7,733 nucleotides of DNA from Streptosporangiaceae bacterium (GTDB taxonomy: Bacteria; Actinomycetota; Actinomycetes; Streptosporangiales; Streptosporangiaceae), in NCBI GenBank assembly GCA_030052355.1, contig JASIGS010000342.1, positions 1-7,733 on the forward strand, given 5' to 3'. A program made the position numbers and the translations under genes. How positions within the stretch are numbered: position 1 is the stretch's first letter; every line of letters starts with the position of its first letter. A model generated the notes under the pieces. That model saw nothing but the letters and a program-made list of their open reading frames with translations. It made no database searches and was not told where the DNA came from. Below are positions 5,663 to 7,733 of the stretch, piece after piece.

Positions 5663-6885
5663 GGACGGCGTCTGCGTCCGGCCCGCAGCCGCGGGCCCAG
5701 CCGGCCCGGGCGAGTAAGGCACGGGCGATTGAGGCACGGGCCGGGCGCGCGCAAGACCGGCCGACACGAGTCGCATTCGTGGTCGGCACGGCGTCCGGCG
5801 GCACCGCCCGGCACGTGGCCACGCTCGCGGCAGGCTGCCGGGACGCGGGGCTTCAGGTGATCGCGCTCGGCCCGTCACGTGATCAGTTCGGCGCCGGCGT
5901 CGAGTTCGAGGCGGTGGCGGTCGGGCATCGTCCGCGTGTCGGCGATGCGGCGGCCATCGTGCGGCTGCACCGCACGCTGCGCGCCTGGCAGCCCGACATC
6001 GTGCACGCGCACGGCGTGCGAGCTGGCGCGTTCGCCACTCTGGCCCTGCTCGGCTGGCCAGTGCGCTCCCGCCGGCCGACGCGCAGGCCCAGTTGCCTGG
6101 TGGTCACCGTCCACAACGCGCCGCCGCCCGGACACCTCGCCAGGCTGGCCCACCTGGTGCTGGAGCGGGTGTGTGCCCGGGGCGCGGACGAGGTGCTCTG
6201 CGCGTCGCAGGATCTGGCGGGGCGGATGCGCAAGCTGGGCGCCGCCCGGGTTGCCCAGGTCGACGTGGCCGCCGCCGCTGGAGCGCCGCCGTCGGCGGAA
6301 GCGATCGCCAGGGCCAGGGCAGACATCGGCGCGGGAAGCCGGCCGGTCGTGCTGAGCGTCGGCAGGCTGACCGCGCAGAAAGGCTTCGACGTCCTGGTGG
6401 CCGCGGCGGCGCGATGGCGCGACCGCGACCCGGCACCGCTGGCCGTGATCGCGGGGGACGGCCCGCTGGCAGCCGGGCTGCGCGTCCAGGCCAGGCACGC
6501 GGGTGCGGACCTGCTGCTGCTGGGCCACCGCGACGACGTTCCCGCTCTCATGGCCGTGGCGGACGTGGTCGCGGTGCCGAGCCGGTGGGAGGCGCGCGCG
6601 CTGGTCGTCCAGGAAGCAATGCGGGCGGGCAGGCCGGTCATCGCGACGCGTGTCGGCGGCACTGCCGACCTGGCCGACGACGGCACGGCCTTGCTGATAC
6701 CACCGGACGACCCGGCTGCCCTTGCCGCCGCGGTCACGGAGGTGCTCGACGACCCGCCCCTCGCGGCCGGGCTCGGCCGGGCGGCAGCGGCCCGGAGCGG
6801 CACGTTCCCTACCGAGGCGGACACGGTGAGGACAGCGCTGGAGTTGTACCGGCGGCTGGCGGGAGCACGCGCGGCCGACCACTAG
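5659..6885 (+). CDS. GT4-family (GT-B fold) glycosyltransferase
   Basis: The 408-residue product is a retaining GT-B glycosyltransferase, expected in the cytoplasm or at the membrane surface and using a nucleotide-sugar donor. The N-terminal lobe has TRVAFVVGTASGGTARHVATL (36-56) and PDIVHAHGVRAG (112-123). The C-terminal donor lobe has VLSVGRLTAQKG (231-242, with R236 and K241 in the phosphate-binding positions), VIAGDGPL (263-270), LLGHRDDVPALMAVADVVAVPS (287-308), the EX7E pair E311/E319, and RPVIATRVGG (325-334). The first 36 residues are Arg/Ala/Pro/Gln-rich and probably disordered. The start is GTG 5659, a GTGA overlap with the flippase stop; the open frame extends further upstream but only inside the flippase gene. 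Sugar and acceptor cannot be read from sequence. Context suggests extension of the lipid-linked product of the MraY-like enzyme. The stop overlaps the convergent oxidoreductase stop by 4 nt. Confidence 0.9.
   Translation: MRTASASGPQPRAQPARASKARAIEARAGRAQDRPTRVAFVVGTASGGTARHVATLAAGCRDAGLQVIALGPSRDQFGAGVEFEAVAVGHRPRVGDAAAIVRLHRTLRAWQPDIVHAHGVRAGAFATLALLGWPVRSRRPTRRPSCLVVTVHNAPPPGHLARLAHLVLERVCARGADEVLCASQDLAGRMRKLGAARVAQVDVAAAAGAPPSAEAIARARADIGAGSRPVVLSVGRLTAQKGFDVLVAAAARWRDRDPAPLAVIAGDGPLAAGLRVQARHAGADLLLLGHRDDVPALMAVADVVAVPSRWEARALVVQEAMRAGRPVIATRVGGTADLADDGTALLIPPDDPAALAAAVTEVLDDPPLAAGLGRAAAARSGTFPTEADTVRTALELYRRLAGARAADH
6882..6885. other. CTAG palindrome shared by two convergent stop codons
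   Basis: The four bases CTAG read TAG on both strands, ending the glycosyltransferase (+) at 6885 and the oxidoreductase (-) at 6882. The two genes overlap tail to tail by 4 bp and no hairpin-plus-T-run is visible between them, so transcripts from both sides should overlap. Confidence 0.95.
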
Positions 6886-7733
6886 AAGCGGCTGAGGGCG
6901 AAGCGCTCGGGCGGGGGGCTGTAGCCGCCGGCGGCGAGGCCGGCGAGCCACTCGCCGAGCAGCGGGCCGAACTTGAACCCGTGGCCGGACGTGCCGCAGC
7001 CGACGACGACGTTGCCCACCCGGTCAAGGACGAAGTCCTCGTCAGGCGTGTTGTCGTAGATGCAGCGCTCCGCTATGCCGCGACCCACGGCGTAGCCGGG
7101 CAGGTACCGGCTCGCCGCCGCGACCACGCGGCCGAGCAGCTCGTCGTCTGGCGCCTGGGTCTGAGCGTCCGGATTCACGGCCGGGCCGCTGTGGTGGATG
7201 CCGATCTTGTAGAGGTCCGTCCCCGGCACCGGCAGCCCGTACGGCTCGGGTGCGCCGTGACAGATGAAGATGGGCGCGGCCGGGCCGTCGCCGTCCAGCG
7301 GCCGGACGTACGCCACCTGTTCCAGGGTCGCCCGGGCAGGCAGGTCGATGCCGCACCCGGCCAGCAGGGCGCCGGTCCACGGGCCTGCCGTCAGCACGGC
7401 GACCCGCGCCGTCAACGGATCGCTGCTGGTCCGCAGCGTGACCTGCCTGCCGTCGTCCGCCAGCCCGGTGACCCGCAGGCCGGTGCGGAGGTCCGGCACC
7501 GCCGCCGCCAGCGCGACGAGCGCCTGGCCGGCCGCGATGACGGCGGAGTCCGGCTCGAGCAGCGCCGGGCCGCCGACCGCGATGGCCGGGAACCGGGACG
7601 CTGTCTCGTCGGGGGAGAGCAGTTCGCACGGCGCACCCGCGTGGGTCATGGCCTCCTGCACATCGGCCATCTGCGTGCCGAACGTGAGCTGCGGCGTCGG
7701 CAGCAGCAACGACCGGCCGGACTCCGACTCGAG
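6882..7733 (-). CDS. FAD-dependent amine oxidase, monomeric sarcosine oxidase/SolA type (N-terminus outside window)
   Basis: The last 283 residues are visible. The frame stays open to base 7733, so the start and the N-terminal GxGxxG dinucleotide fold are missing. An internal TTG at 7709 is not a credible start. The family oxidises N-methyl or secondary amines such as sarcosine or N-methyl-tryptophan using O2, releasing H2O2. From the window edge, it begins LESESGRS, typical of the segment after the FAD fold. YKIGIHHSG (codons near 7188-7212) keeps the Lys and the His four residues later that match MSOX K265 and H269. ERCIYDNTPDEDFVLD carries a Cys (codon 7062-7064) at the position of the covalent FAD attachment in MSOX (C315). 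CGTSGHGFKFGPLLGEWLAGL is the C-terminal family signature. The substrate is not assignable. The gene converges on the glycan operon with a 4-nt stop overlap and is probably functionally unrelated to it. Confidence 0.9.
   Translation of the reverse strand, partial: LESESGRSLLLPTPQLTFGTQMADVQEAMTHAGAPCELLSPDETASRFPAIAVGGPALLEPDSAVIAAGQALVALAAAVPDLRTGLRVTGLADDGRQVTLRTSSDPLTARVAVLTAGPWTGALLAGCGIDLPARATLEQVAYVRPLDGDGPAAPIFICHGAPEPYGLPVPGTDLYKIGIHHSGPAVNPDAQTQAPDDELLGRVVAAASRYLPGYAVGRGIAERCIYDNTPDEDFVLDRVGNVVVGCGTSGHGFKFGPLLGEWLAGLAAGGYSPPPERFALSRF

Overview
The window is high-GC DNA with GTG starts, almost no intergenic space and an order of recN, steA, steB. This points to an actinobacterium, since Mycobacterium tuberculosis has the same recN-Rv1697-Rv1698 order. 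Weighing against a mycobacterium, steB is followed here by three extra lipid-glycan-type genes rather than pyrG. I cannot name a genus from sequence alone.

Layout, left to right. (1) 1-720 (+): the C-terminal 239 residues of the DNA-repair ATPase RecN, whose 5' end lies outside the window. (2) 721-808: the only real intergenic gap, 88 bp. A 13-bp-stem hairpin starts inside the recN stop region and could separate recN from what follows. (3) 809-6885 (+): five tightly packed genes, steA, steB, a divergent MraY/WecA-family sugar-phosphate transferase, a MurJ/MviN-family flippase and a GT4-family glycosyltransferase. The four junctions are one 1-nt overlap (TAGTG) and three identical 4-nt GTGA overlaps, so this looks like one translationally coupled operon. 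(4) 6882-7733 (-): a convergent flavin amine oxidase of the sarcosine oxidase/SolA type. Its N-terminus is cut by the window end, and its stop codon shares a CTAG palindrome with that of the glycosyltransferase.

How the genes may work together. SteA and SteB are a membrane pair linked in Corynebacteriales to septal cell separation. The next three products have the classic architecture of a lipid-linked glycan pathway: a polyprenyl-phosphate sugar-1-phosphate transferase, a cytoplasmic glycosyltransferase and an MOP-superfamily flippase. The transferase and flippase both depart from the canonical MraY/WecA and MurJ key residues, so they look like specialised paralogs rather than the housekeeping lipid II enzymes. 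The working hypothesis is that this operon makes and exports an uncharacterised polyprenyl-linked saccharide at the site where SteAB acts. This rests on gene context and motif reading only. I saw no mobile elements, CRISPR arrays, tRNA or rRNA genes.
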